Source of the DNA: Anaerolineales bacterium
GTDB taxonomy: Bacteria > Chloroflexota > Anaerolineae > 4572-78 > J111
DNA length: 64,000 nucleotides
Direction: 5' to 3'
NCBI GenBank assembly: GCA_020634855.1
Contig: JACKAU010000004.1
Location: 62,001 to 126,000, forward strand
Positions 1 through 7,879 of the stretch are shown here, piece by piece; the stretch's first letter is position 1; each line of letters opens with the position of its first letter. The translations under genes were made by a program, and so were the position numbers. The notes below the pieces were generated by a model. That model saw only the letters and a list, made by a program, of their open reading frames with translations. It did not search any database and had not been told where the DNA came from.

Positions 1-834
1 GCACGGGTCGGTGTAGCCGGTGACGGGCGCGGCGCTGACCGGATCTGGTGTGCAAGCCAATGGAATGTGGCCCTCGCCGGCAAAAAGGCCGGAGGTGGGA
101 TCGAGGCCCAACCAACCCGCGCCAGGGATGTAGACCTCGGCCCAGGCGTGCAGATCGGTGAAATCTTCGGTCGGGCCGGAGGGGCCGTCGAGGGCTTCGA
201 TATCGGCCGTCAGTTGGACCAGGTAGCCCGATACAAAACGCGCCGCCAGCCCCAGATGGCGTAAAATCTGCACCAACAGCCAGCCGGAGTCGCGGCAGGA
301 GCCGAGAGCTTTTTCCAGCGTCTCTTCACAGGTTTGGATGCCCGGCTCCATGCGGACGGTGTAGTTGAGGTCCTGCCACAAGCGCTGGTTCAACTCGACC
401 AGGAAATCGACAATCGGTTTTTCGGAGCGATCAACGCCGGCCAGCCATTCCATCAGCAACGGGCCTTGCTCTTTGGTTTCGATGTAGGGGGCCAGTTCTT
501 TGGCTTCCTGGGCGGCGTAGTTGAACGGATATTTTTCGGCGTACTCTTCGACAAAGAAGTCGAAGGGATTGATGACGGTTAAATCGGCCACAACATCGAC
601 TTCGATGTAGAGTTCGTCGGCGCGTTCGGGAAAGACGACGCGGGCCAGGTAGTTGCCGAAGGGGTCTTGCTGCCAGTTGATGAAATGCGGCTCCGGCCTG
701 ATGGTCAGCGAGTAGGCCTCGATGGGCGTGCGGCTGTGCGGGGCCGGCCTCAGCCGAAAGATATGCGGCGACAGCGCCACCAGACGGTCGTAGCGATAAT
801 GGGTTTTGTGGTTGATCGCAACATGGATGGACAT
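1..834 (-). CDS. Transglutaminase-like protein, C-terminally cut by window edge
   Basis: The minus-strand frame starts at the ATG at 834 and runs off the left edge after 278 codons. An AAAGGAG Shine-Dalgarno lies 5 nt upstream, which fixes the start. Residues 1-85 resemble the bacterial transglutaminase N-terminal region. The transglutaminase core follows, with the catalytic Cys in GSCRDSGWLL, the His in LHAWAEVY and the Asp in GLDPTSG, so the Cys-His-Asp triad is intact. Relatives of this layout often continue into a DUF2126 region and are over 1000 aa; whether this one does cannot be seen. The likely activity is a cytoplasmic cysteine protease or amide-processing enzyme, and the substrate is unknown. 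Confidence 0.85.
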   Translation of the reverse strand, partial: MSIHVAINHKTHYRYDRLVALSPHIFRLRPAPHSRTPIEAYSLTIRPEPHFINWQQDPFGNYLARVVFPERADELYIEVDVVADLTVINPFDFFVEEYAEKYPFNYAAQEAKELAPYIETKEQGPLLMEWLAGVDRSEKPIVDFLVELNQRLWQDLNYTVRMEPGIQTCEETLEKALGSCRDSGWLLVQILRHLGLAARFVSGYLVQLTADIEALDGPSGPTEDFTDLHAWAEVYIPGAGWLGLDPTSGLFAGEGHIPLACTPDPVSAAPVTGYTDPC

Positions 835-1208
835 AGCATCTCCTTTGGGATGGGATATACAAAAAACGCCCACAGGCATACAACGGCATCGTTGTATTTT
901 GTGAGCGTCGTGGCTGTTGGGTTAGTTGGTTAGATGGTTAGTTGGCTGGATAGCTGGTTGGTTGATTACTTGGCCTTGGCCTTATTCAAACAAGTACGGG
1001 TATCTAATGTATAGTCAAAGGTTGAACGATTATACTTGTCGGTTAAAAACTTTGCAAGCTATCCAGGTTAGGAACACTGTTTGTTTTCTTGACTTGCCGT
1101 CAGCCGCTCTCCGACCTAAAATATTTAGTATGTTTTCAAGTCGATCCGGTCAGTGGCGACCGGAAATTATTAATCTCAATGTATGAGATAGTTAGCGAGG
1201 ATAAAATC
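835..1208. other. Intergenic gap with TTGG/TTAG low-complexity tract
   Basis: There is no convincing gene here. Positions 918-975 are a degenerate run of TTGG, TTAG and TGGC tetramers that reads as a meaningless W/L/G-rich frame. The same simple-sequence flavour recurs near 13945-13980, 42430-42475, 49813-49935 and 50686-50712, and inside the gene at 53618. The rest is the presumed leader of the glutamate dehydrogenase gene. No clear sigma-70 promoter was found. Confidence 0.5.
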
Positions 1209-2528
1209 ATGACAGTTGCTTCATTAGTTGCAGCCCCCGAAAAAGAAAAATCACCGAGCAAAGAATCGCCGGGTCAGCGCATGCTGCAATCGGCCTACAG
1301 CCATCTGGATGATGCGGCCGAGCGACTCGGTTTATCGCCCGGCCTGCACCAGCGGCTGCGCACTTGCGAGCGATCGCTGACGGTTGGGCTGCCCATCTTG
1401 AATGATGAAGGCGATATTGAAGTCTATACCGGCTATCGGGTGCAGCATACCAACGTGCGTGGACCGTGCAAAGGAGGCGTGCGTTACCACGCCGACGTTT
1501 CGCTTGAAGAGGTTACGGCGTTGGCCCAGTTGATGACCTGGAAATGCGCGGTCCTCAACTTACCTTACGGCGGGGCCAAGGGCGGTATTTGTGTCAGCCC
1601 CAACACGCTCTCGGAGAATGAGCTGCGCCGCCTAACTCGACGCTACACCTATGCTATCATGCCCATCATCGGTCCCAAGAAAGATATCCCCGCGCCCGAC
1701 GTCAATACCGACGAGCGTACGATGGCTTGGATGAGCGACACCTACAGCGCCTTCCACGGCGAAGCCACCCACGAAATTGTTACCGGTAAACCGCTCATCT
1801 TGGGCGGCAGCCAGGGTCGAGCCGGAGCAACCGGATTAGGCGTCGCTATTATTGCCGAAAGTACGTTGAAGCGAAATAACCTTCCGATCAAAGAGGCCAC
1901 GGTGGTAGTGCAAGGTTTTGGCAAAGTGGGCTATTGGGCGGCTTACTATCTGGCTCAAGATGGTTGTAAAGTGATCGCCGTAAGCGATATATCAGGCGGC
2001 TATTACAACCCCAACGGGATCAATGTCGAAACCCTATTCAAATTTACCCGCACTTCACCGACACGCACGTTAGAAGGCTGCCAGGACGAATTTGGGGTCG
2101 AACCGATCAGCAACGAGGAGTTACTAGCGTTGCCTTGTGATGTCTTAATTCCCGCCGCGATGGAGAATCAAATTACGTCGCGCAACGCCGATCAAATTAG
2201 AACCAAATTCATTGTCGAAGGGGCTAACGGCCCCACCAGCGCCGACGCCGACCAGATTTTGGCCGATCGCGGCATTGTCGTGGTGCCCGATATTTTGGCC
2301 AACGGCGGCGGAGTGACGGTTAGTTATTTTGAATGGGTGCAGGGCTTACAAGCGTTTCCCTGGGAGATTGAAGTCGTCGATAAAAACCTACGTCACTTTT
2401 TGGATATCGCCTTCCGGCAGGTGTACGATTTCAGCGAACGGAACAACGTCAACTTACGTCAGGGAGCCTTTATGCTGGGTATTTCCCGTGTAGCCGAGGC
2501 CATCGTCCAACGAGGGATTTTCCCATAA
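1209..2528 (+). CDS. gdhA: Glutamate dehydrogenase (Glu/Leu/Phe/Val family)
   Basis: 439 aa, the normal length for hexameric bacterial GDH. It performs reversible oxidative deamination of glutamate to 2-oxoglutarate with NAD(P). The signature stretch KGGVRYH followed by NLPYGGAKGG carries the substrate-binding and catalytic lysines, and PAPDVNTDERTMAWM is the conserved Asp region. The C-terminal Rossmann domain has GFGKVG, and EGANGP is conserved. The start is chosen at ATG 1209 because GAGG lies 8 nt upstream; in-frame ATGs at 1179 and 1183 are less well placed. It stands alone, 10 nt before the next gene, which may be co-transcribed. Cofactor preference cannot be read safely. Confidence 0.93.
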   Translation: MTVASLVAAPEKEKSPSKESPGQRMLQSAYSHLDDAAERLGLSPGLHQRLRTCERSLTVGLPILNDEGDIEVYTGYRVQHTNVRGPCKGGVRYHADVSLEEVTALAQLMTWKCAVLNLPYGGAKGGICVSPNTLSENELRRLTRRYTYAIMPIIGPKKDIPAPDVNTDERTMAWMSDTYSAFHGEATHEIVTGKPLILGGSQGRAGATGLGVAIIAESTLKRNNLPIKEATVVVQGFGKVGYWAAYYLAQDGCKVIAVSDISGGYYNPNGINVETLFKFTRTSPTRTLEGCQDEFGVEPISNEELLALPCDVLIPAAMENQITSRNADQIRTKFIVEGANGPTSADADQILADRGIVVVPDILANGGGVTVSYFEWVQGLQAFPWEIEVVDKNLRHFLDIAFRQVYDFSERNNVNLRQGAFMLGISRVAEAIVQRGIFP

Positions 2529-2538
2529 GGAATGTGGA

Positions 2539-3117
2539 TTGATAATTCATTGGGGAGCCGTTCCGGAAGATCCTGACTTCCATCCCGAAAACGAAGGCTG
2601 GTCGCCCATTCGCGAGCCGGGACCGCTGGCTATTCAGTTTATAGCTTTACCGGTGGCGATGGTTGTCGTGGGGCTGTTGGTGGGGCTGCTGGCTCTGGTT
2701 TGGCCGTCCGGCAGCGTTAGCGGATCGATCTGGCTGCTGTTGGCGCTGGCGATCTTACTTATCCCGATCCATGAGATTTTGCACGCGGTTTGCTTTCCGG
2801 GCGGGTTGCCATCGCCCCATACGATAATCGGTATTTGGTTGAGCCGGATCCTCTTTTACGCCCACTATGAAGGCGTCATGACGCGTACTCGATTTTTGGT
2901 GACGTTTGCGATGCCGTTTTTGGTGTTGTCGATTCTCCCCATTATGTTGGTCGGCCTCTTGCGCTGGCCATCGCTGGAGTTGGCCGCGCTGTCGATTGTG
3001 AACGGCGCGGCCGCTTCGGGGGATATCATCGGTATTATCCTGGTTGGGTTACAAGTACCGGCATCGGCTAGCGTTAGAAATCGGGGCTGGCGGACTTACT
3101 GGAGGTATTCGCCTTAG
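2539..3117 (+). CDS. DUF3267-like membrane metalloprotease-type protein
   Basis: 192 aa starting at TTG 2539, with AAGGA a few bases upstream; a GTG at 2535 is closed by an immediate stop. About four hydrophobic segments are visible (roughly residues 30-55, 60-80, 120-140, 150-175). HEILHA at about residue 78 is an HExxH zinc-metalloprotease motif next to a membrane segment. This matches the DUF3267 family of putative integral membrane zinc peptidases. A second metal ligand is not obvious, so activity is uncertain. It begins 10 nt after gdhA, suggesting one transcript, and its stop is almost back to back with the convergent gene ending at 3119. Confidence 0.7.
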   Translation: MIIHWGAVPEDPDFHPENEGWSPIREPGPLAIQFIALPVAMVVVGLLVGLLALVWPSGSVSGSIWLLLALAILLIPIHEILHAVCFPGGLPSPHTIIGIWLSRILFYAHYEGVMTRTRFLVTFAMPFLVLSILPIMLVGLLRWPSLELAALSIVNGAAASGDIIGIILVGLQVPASASVRNRGWRTYWRYSP

Positions 3118-3118
3118 T

Positions 3119-3718
3119 TTAGGCCACAAACGGTTTCAAGGTGAGGATATCTTCACGCAGGGTTGCTTGTAGGGTAGGGTTATAAAAAGCGGCGGCGGGG
3201 TGGTAAAGCGGCACTATCGCAACCTCGCCATAGGCAGCCTGCGCCTTGATGACCTTACCGTGGACCTGGCTGATCTTTTGCTTCTCAAAAACATCGAACT
3301 GTTTAAGGATAAACTCCATCGCGAAGCGGCCCAGGGGGGCGATAACCTTCGGTTGGATGATCTCGATCTGCTGCACTAAAAACGGGGCGTAGAGCTTGAT
3401 CTCACCGGCGCGAGGGTTCCGATTATCCGGCGGTCGATCTTTGACAATGTTGGTGATGTAGATATCCTCGCGTTGGAGGCCGATCACTCCCAGCAATTCA
3501 TTCAGCACCTGGCCGGCCCGGCCTACAAAAGGACGGCCCTGCTTGGCTTCCTGTTCACCGGGCGCTTCACCAATCACCATAATCCTGGCCCGGCTATCGC
3601 CCTCGCCGAAGACGGCGGCATAATTGTTTTCGGTGCGGTAGGGGTATAACGGGGACTCTTCCAGTTGGCGGACGGCTTCCGCCAGTTTTTCTAATTGAGT
3701 TTCTCGGTCGTTTGGCAT
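3119..3718 (-). CDS. Uracil-DNA glycosylase, family 4-like, no Fe-S cysteines
   Basis: 199 aa. UDG-superfamily motifs are clear: GEAPGEQE (motif 1), GRPFVGRAGQ, NIVKDRPPDNRNP and the C-terminal YHPAAAFYNP (His motif). In classical family 4 enzymes four cysteines bind a [4Fe-4S] cluster, in an N-terminal CxxC, in VKCRPP, and about 15 residues later. Here those positions read LYPY, VKDRPP and LYAPF, and the whole protein contains no cysteine. It should still excise uracil from DNA in base-excision repair, but without a cluster. There is no Shine-Dalgarno; a -10 element sits 6 nt before the ATG, so the mRNA may be leaderless. Confidence 0.85.
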   Translation of the reverse strand: MPNDRETQLEKLAEAVRQLEESPLYPYRTENNYAAVFGEGDSRARIMVIGEAPGEQEAKQGRPFVGRAGQVLNELLGVIGLQREDIYITNIVKDRPPDNRNPRAGEIKLYAPFLVQQIEIIQPKVIAPLGRFAMEFILKQFDVFEKQKISQVHGKVIKAQAAYGEVAIVPLYHPAAAFYNPTLQATLREDILTLKPFVA

Positions 3719-3724
3719 GATTTT

Positions 3725-3753
3725 AGTATAAGGGCTACCGATGGTTTTATAAA
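3725..3753 (-). promoter_or_regulatory. Promoter for uracil-DNA glycosylase, leaderless-type spacing
   Basis: On the minus strand, TTTATA (-35), a 17-nt spacer and TATACT (-10) end only 6 nt before the ATG at 3718. Transcription would begin at or beside the start codon. There is no ribosome binding site in between, which is consistent with a leaderless mRNA. Confidence 0.5.
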
Positions 3754-3760
3754 GAAATTT

Positions 3761-3797
3761 CCGTGGGACATGATATCCTTTTTATCGCGTCCCACGG
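3761..3797. repeat. Short hairpin, 9-bp perfect arms
   Basis: CCGTGGGAC at 3761-3769 is perfectly complementary to GTCCCACGG at 3789-3797, with a 19-nt loop. It lies between two genes and upstream of the UDG promoter. Similar CGTGGGAC-type arms occur near 46760-46810 and 51058-51085, so this may be a very short dispersed element. Confidence 0.5.
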
Positions 3798-3832
3798 TCA
3801 TTGTAACCCAAGTTATTAGCCTGACCAAATAA

Positions 3833-4666
3833 CTACAAAATCAACGAGGTCAACGTGTCTTCCGATACAGCCTCCGCAAGTTTGAAGTTAGGTTGGCGCT
3901 TCTCCAAGAAGGCTAAAATACCCTCCCGACCTTCGGCTGAGCCGGCGCTGGCGGCGATCTCCAGCCGTTCGCTTTCCAATTGCTCATCCAAGGTGGCGTA
4001 GTACGATTTATTAAAAAGTCGTTTGACCCGGCCAATTGTCTCGATCGGCATTTGGCCAATGCGTTGGGCCAAGTTGCATGTATCATCAAGTAAGCGCTCA
4101 TCAGTCGTCACCTTAGTGACCAAACCGAGTTGCAACGCCTGCGCCGCCGAGATCGGCTCGTCGAGCAGCGCCAGTTCCAGTGCTTTAGCCAAACCCACCA
4201 TCCTCGGTAATGTAAACGTACCCCCCGCCGGAATCGACAGGCCATGCGAGGTGTTGGACTGCTTTAAGTAAGCCGACTCCGCCATCACTCGTAAATCACA
4301 GGCTAGGGCCAGAAAAAAGCCGGCTCCGGCGGCCGGACCGTTAATGGCCGCGATCACCGGCTTCGACATCTTCCGAATCCGGGCGATGGAGTCATGCAGA
4401 ACGTCGGTGAGCGCCAGAAATGAGTATCCCAGAGCATCGGGGCTAGCCTGGTGGGCAAAGCGCAAGTCGCCGCCGCCGGAAAACGCCCGGCCTGTCCCGG
4501 TAATGATCACACTGCGCACTTTCGGATCGTGTTCAATATCTAACAAGCGTTGTCTCAATGCCTCAGCTAAATGAAGATCGATGGCGTTGTAAACGCTTTC
4601 TCGGTTTAAAGTTATGGTAGCGATCGACTCGTGATATGAAAATAGAACCGGTTGTTTGACGTTCAT
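3833..4666 (-). CDS. Crotonase-fold (enoyl-CoA hydratase/isomerase) protein
   Basis: 277 aa, typical crotonase length, with AAGGAG upstream of ATG 4666. The fold signature is clear: the GTGRAFSGGGDL oxyanion-hole loop and NGPAAGAGFFLALACDL. The two glutamates used by true hydratases are absent: the position after GAG is Phe, and the second falls in SNTSHG. The Asp used by PaaG-like isomerases is also replaced, the loop reading LSIPAGGT. It therefore binds acyl-CoA thioesters on family grounds, but the reaction is unclear. It could be an isomerase-like enzyme with displaced acid/base groups. It appears monocistronic. Confidence 0.82.
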   Translation of the reverse strand: MNVKQPVLFSYHESIATITLNRESVYNAIDLHLAEALRQRLLDIEHDPKVRSVIITGTGRAFSGGGDLRFAHQASPDALGYSFLALTDVLHDSIARIRKMSKPVIAAINGPAAGAGFFLALACDLRVMAESAYLKQSNTSHGLSIPAGGTFTLPRMVGLAKALELALLDEPISAAQALQLGLVTKVTTDERLLDDTCNLAQRIGQMPIETIGRVKRLFNKSYYATLDEQLESERLEIAASAGSAEGREGILAFLEKRQPNFKLAEAVSEDTLTSLIL

Positions 4667-4717
4667 TCTGCTCTCCTTGAATTTTCAAAATTTAGATGTG
4701 ACGGATTTCGACTAAAA

Positions 4718-4810
4718 AAATAGAACGCGGATAAACAGGCGCCGCCCAGATTCATAAAGCAAAGAGCCATAGACGTGAACCTGGCGGGCTGTATTATCTG
4801 CGTTCTATTT
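4718..4810. repeat. 93-bp imperfect inverted repeat (MITE/REP-like)
   Basis: The left arm begins AAATAGAACGC at 4718 and the right arm ends GCGTTCTATTT at 4810. The arms match over about 36 nt with a few mismatches and single-base gaps, leaving a short central loop. It sits in a 240-bp gap downstream of the FAD oxidoreductase gene and upstream of the crotonase gene. It encodes nothing and could fold as a long hairpin in RNA or DNA. Confidence 0.65.
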
Positions 4811-4906
4811 GAAAAGTACTCTACAAATCAAGTTGCTAATTTGTCCAATTGACTCTGTAGAACAAATTGCCGATGGCGACTAGCCAATATACAACGGCTT
4901 CTTTCT

Positions 4907-6226
4907 TTATGAGATGTTGGTGGAAATCACCCCAGTTGTCGTACGGCTGCGGGTTCGGCGGACCAGATTCCCAAAGCCAAGCTTGTCCAACCGGTGCTGC
5001 GGTAACGACGAATCCTCGGTTGTGACGGTAGCCGACCAGCGGCTATCTTCACGGATTGCCATTTTCCACAGCCCACTGGCTAATTTACTGAGTTGCTGTT
5101 GGAAAGCTTGAGCCAAACCGGTAATTTCTTGCCCATTAAGCTCCTGAACTTCCAGACAGCGCTCTAAGGCCACGCTGCCCATCACCGATACTGTCATCCC
5201 TTGAGCATAGACCGGGTTCAAGGCAAAAACGGCATCGCCCATCACCAGAAATCCTTCTAGGTAGCGCGGTAATTTATCGTAGTGACGCAGCCGGTTTTCG
5301 GTTGAACGGTAGCCGCAGGGGCGGGTCAGTGGCTGGGCGTCTTTGATGGCTTCGTAGAGCTGCGGAACCGGTAAGCTACGGGCAAACTCAAGATAGCCTT
5401 CCTCACTGGTCGGCGGGTAGTCGCGACCCATGCCGACTAAAGTCACTTGCCAACGATCACCCTCGATAGGAATAATCAGACCACCACGGGCGCCGTTAGG
5501 CGGCGTAGGCCGGATCGATAAGGTTTTCCAGGCGCCGTCAAAGTTAGCCGGTCGTTGGTAGATGCGGGTCGAGTAGCCGGGAAAGGAATTAACGATAGTT
5601 TCGCGAGGCGGCTCATAACCGAGCTGGGCCAGCCAGGTGGGCGCTTGTGAGTTGCGACCGCTGGCGTCAATGACCAGATCGGCCAGCAGCACCATCTCCT
5701 CAGCGGTTGAGGCGTGTCGAGGCCGCAGGCGCACGCCGGTGACATACCGCCCTAAGCGGTCAACGGTTAGGCCCACCGTTTCGTATTCCTGCAGAAACTC
5801 TACTCGGTATTGAGTGACTAACCGTTGATAAATCGCGTGTTCAATCAATGGCCGGCTGCAGGTCATCGAGATGAGCGTCGATTGTTGCTTGACTTCGTGC
5901 CAACCGCCGGCCAGATAGAAGGCCATCTCGCTGCCGCCGTTAATGCGGGTGGCGCCGTTCGTACACAGTTCGTCAAATAATCCCGGGAACTTCTCTTCCA
6001 AGATGCGTTCGCCTCGGAGCGGTAGGGTGTGCGAATGGCGAGCCTGGGGCGTTCCCCGGCGAAAATCGGGTGCGTCAGGGAGGCGGTCCCGTTCGACGAT
6101 AGTGACGCGGGCAAAGGTATCGCTCAAAACGCGAGCCGCTGTTAAACCGGCGATACTGCCCCCAATGACCACAGCATGTCCAAATTTAGCCCTTTGTTGG
6201 TTGGTGTCGGCGAATTTTTCGCTCAT
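4907..6226 (-). CDS. FAD-dependent monooxygenase/epoxidase-like oxidoreductase
   Basis: 439 aa from ATG 6226, chosen because GAGG lies 7 nt upstream; the open frame extends 56 codons further upstream without homology-like sequence. VVIGGSIAGLTAARVL is the N-terminal dinucleotide-binding motif. DASGRNS is the mid-protein NADPH/FAD DG-type motif, and FLVMGDAVFALNPVYAQGM is the GD motif that binds the FAD ribityl chain. This resembles polyketide epoxidase (LasC-like) or PHBH-fold hydroxylases. The substrate is unknown. The C-terminus ends soon after the WKMAIREDSRW region, where relatives as I recall them carry some 50-70 more residues, so it may be shortened. Confidence 0.82.
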   Translation of the reverse strand: MSEKFADTNQQRAKFGHAVVIGGSIAGLTAARVLSDTFARVTIVERDRLPDAPDFRRGTPQARHSHTLPLRGERILEEKFPGLFDELCTNGATRINGGSEMAFYLAGGWHEVKQQSTLISMTCSRPLIEHAIYQRLVTQYRVEFLQEYETVGLTVDRLGRYVTGVRLRPRHASTAEEMVLLADLVIDASGRNSQAPTWLAQLGYEPPRETIVNSFPGYSTRIYQRPANFDGAWKTLSIRPTPPNGARGGLIIPIEGDRWQVTLVGMGRDYPPTSEEGYLEFARSLPVPQLYEAIKDAQPLTRPCGYRSTENRLRHYDKLPRYLEGFLVMGDAVFALNPVYAQGMTVSVMGSVALERCLEVQELNGQEITGLAQAFQQQLSKLASGLWKMAIREDSRWSATVTTEDSSLPQHRLDKLGFGNLVRRTRSRTTTGVISTNIS

Positions 6227-6378
6227 CAATTTACCTCGGAAAATTTGACCGATAAGTTGACCTGCAGACCGGCCATGTTTTTTGTTACGGTCACAGTGTA
6301 TCAACCAAGTGCGAATAGAATGGGAATAAAGTGTGAAAAGATAAACGCATCGCTGAATGAGGATCTTTTTAAAGGAAA

Positions 6379-6418
6379 GGGCAGTGTAGGACAAACTTAA
6401 GTTTGTCCTACACTGCCC
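6379..6418. repeat. Perfect 40-nt palindrome
   Basis: Two perfect 20-nt arms, beginning GGGCAGTGTAGG and centred on CTTAAG, have no loop and no mismatch. It lies about 150 bp upstream of the FAD oxidoreductase start and just downstream of the terminator of the 67-aa gene. There is no T tract on either side, so it is not a normal terminator. It could be a large operator or a cruciform-forming element. Confidence 0.85.
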
Positions 6419-6435
6419 GAAACATCGAGATGATA

Positions 6436-6471
6436 CTAAAAAGAGCTAGCACTTAACGGGTGCTAGCTCTT
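6436..6471 (-). terminator. Rho-independent terminator of the 67-aa gene
   Basis: Read on the minus strand, a 12-bp perfect stem (AAGAGCTAGCAC with GTGCTAGCTCTT, arms 6460-6471 and 6441-6452) with a 7-nt loop is followed by a run of T. It lies 43 nt downstream of the stop codon at 6514. Confidence 0.85.
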
Positions 6472-6513
6472 GAGATTTGACAGATAATTTAAGTTCACTG
6501 TCATCGAGGTTTG

Positions 6514-6717
6514 TTAATTGTAGGATTGAGTCAATTTGCCGTCCGGCCCAACTTGCCAGCGGCCCACCAAATTAGGCTGGTTATATTTGACCAGTTCTGG
6601 ATCAAATGACTCCGGACTCAAGGTTAGTTCTTTCCCTCGATTAGTCATGGGGTTGATGAAAAGGCCATGCATCAGCGCCAGCCAACGATCATTAATGAAA
6701 ATATTTTGTTTCTGCAT
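6514..6717 (-). CDS. Small hypothetical protein, 67 aa
   Basis: It has a good GGGAGG ribosome binding site 7 nt before ATG 6717 and its own terminator downstream at 6436-6471. Both argue that this short frame is a real gene. The protein is soluble, without membrane segments, and carries no motif I recognise. It mentions neither cysteine pairs nor repeats; the C-terminal half is Pro/Asn/Gln-rich. It is divergent from the PRC-barrel gene. No function is proposed. Confidence 0.6.
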   Translation of the reverse strand: MQKQNIFINDRWLALMHGLFINPMTNRGKELTLSPESFDPELVKYNQPNLVGRWQVGPDGKLTQSYN

Positions 6718-6886
6718 GATAAGCCCTCCCGACTTATTTAAGCTTATAAAAACTTGAACTTCGTCATTACGGTGAAGTTAATTGTTAGTGGATGGCCTTA
6801 ATTTATCAGTTCCATGCGAAAGAAAGACGAAATTTGGCTGAAAATAAGTAGGGAATCCCCTACGGCCCCAATAGGGTAACTCTCTA

Positions 6887-6915
6887 TTCAAAGTCACCTT
6901 GGAAAGAAGTATAAT
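6887..6915 (+). promoter_or_regulatory. Sigma-70-type promoter for the PRC-barrel gene
   Basis: TTCAAA (-35), a 17-nt spacer and a perfect TATAAT (-10) lie 55 nt upstream of the start codon at 6970. Confidence 0.6.
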
Positions 6916-6969
6916 GAGAGTTAGATGCGAAATTGCACAGATCAGTGCAACCGTAGGAAGGAAATAGCA

Positions 6970-7605
6970 ATGAAACGATTTAATTTTAATCTGGGTACAA
7001 AAGTTCAATGTACCGACGGGCAGTGTGGGAACCTGTCGAAATTGGTCGTTGACCCTAATAACGGATATATAACCGATATCATTGTTGAAAAAGGATTTTT
7101 GTTGACAACAGACACGGTTTTACCCATTACCCTTGTTGAGAATGTGACGGACGAGCAGATTTATCTTTCCATTCCCAGCGATGATATTAGCCGCTATCCG
7201 GCTTACCGGGTGACCGAATTTGAAGAACCGGCAGAAATTCCGGGGCAGCCATCGGCCAGTGTCATCAGCCCTTTCGGGGTTCAAACCATCACCGAACCGG
7301 CTGTACCTATGGTCAAGCGCAAGATCAGCCAAGGGATCGAGGCCGGCCGCCAAGTCATCGACGCCGGTATGACGGTTCGTAATGATGAAGGCATTATCGG
7401 AAACGTGGATCGGGTTATTATCGATCCCATCACCGGTAAAATCACCCATATCGTCATTAACAAGGGGCTGATTGTCAGTAATTTAACTATCATCCCCATT
7501 GCGATTGTAGAAAGTATCTACAATGATGGCATATTCGTGTTAGCTACTGACCAAGAAATCGAGCAGTTCCCAGCCTATGATCCGTCTCTCAATCTGATGC
7601 TGTAA
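6970..7605 (+). CDS. Tandem PRC-barrel domain protein
   Basis: 211 aa from ATG 6970, preceded by AAGGAAATAG; an upstream in-frame ATG at 6925 lacks a site. Two PRC-barrel-like units are visible. Unit one spans residues 1-75, with a DGQCGNLSKLVVDPNNGYI type beta-hairpin. Unit two spans about 120-205 (NDEGIIGNVDRVIIDPITG). They are joined by a Pro-rich linker. PRC barrels occur in RimM and photosynthetic reaction-centre H subunits; the stand-alone proteins are thought to be protein-binding adaptors. It is monocistronic, with a promoter at 6887-6915 and a terminator at 7669-7704. Confidence 0.85.
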   Translation: MKRFNFNLGTKVQCTDGQCGNLSKLVVDPNNGYITDIIVEKGFLLTTDTVLPITLVENVTDEQIYLSIPSDDISRYPAYRVTEFEEPAEIPGQPSASVISPFGVQTITEPAVPMVKRKISQGIEAGRQVIDAGMTVRNDEGIIGNVDRVIIDPITGKITHIVINKGLIVSNLTIIPIAIVESIYNDGIFVLATDQEIEQFPAYDPSLNLML

Positions 7606-7668
7606 GCATTAGAATAGTAACCACGTTGTCACTCCAAACCAATTATCACGTTGGTGAGGTTCCATCCC

Positions 7669-7704
7669 AAGAGGTTCCGGCGCAAAACCGGAACCTCTTT
7701 TTTG
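7669..7704 (+). terminator. Rho-independent terminator of the PRC-barrel gene
   Basis: A 12-bp perfect stem, AAGAGGTTCCGG with CCGGAACCTCTT, and a 7-nt loop are followed by six or seven T. Confidence 0.92.
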
Positions 7705-7879
7705 TGGCAACACTCAGCCGGTTGTTTTACCTTGACTTGCCCCTTCCCTAGCGGCAATGGCTGTGCTATACTTCAGTTACACCAACGACTTATCAATTAA
7801 AGATATTTATTCAGCCGATAAGGTCACGGGCGCTTAATTGGAATAACTGAAGCAAAAGTGCCGTTATCTGAATAGATAC

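Noticed and set aside
431..889. 152-aa minus-strand frame over the left-edge gene
   Set aside because: It is the wrong frame of the transglutaminase gene, with Arg/His-rich composition. The frame starting at 834 has the catalytic motifs and a ribosome site.
926..1186. 86-aa plus-strand frame with VGWIAGWLITW
   Set aside because: Its start is translated TTGG low-complexity sequence and it overlaps the leader of glutamate dehydrogenase; no homology-like features.
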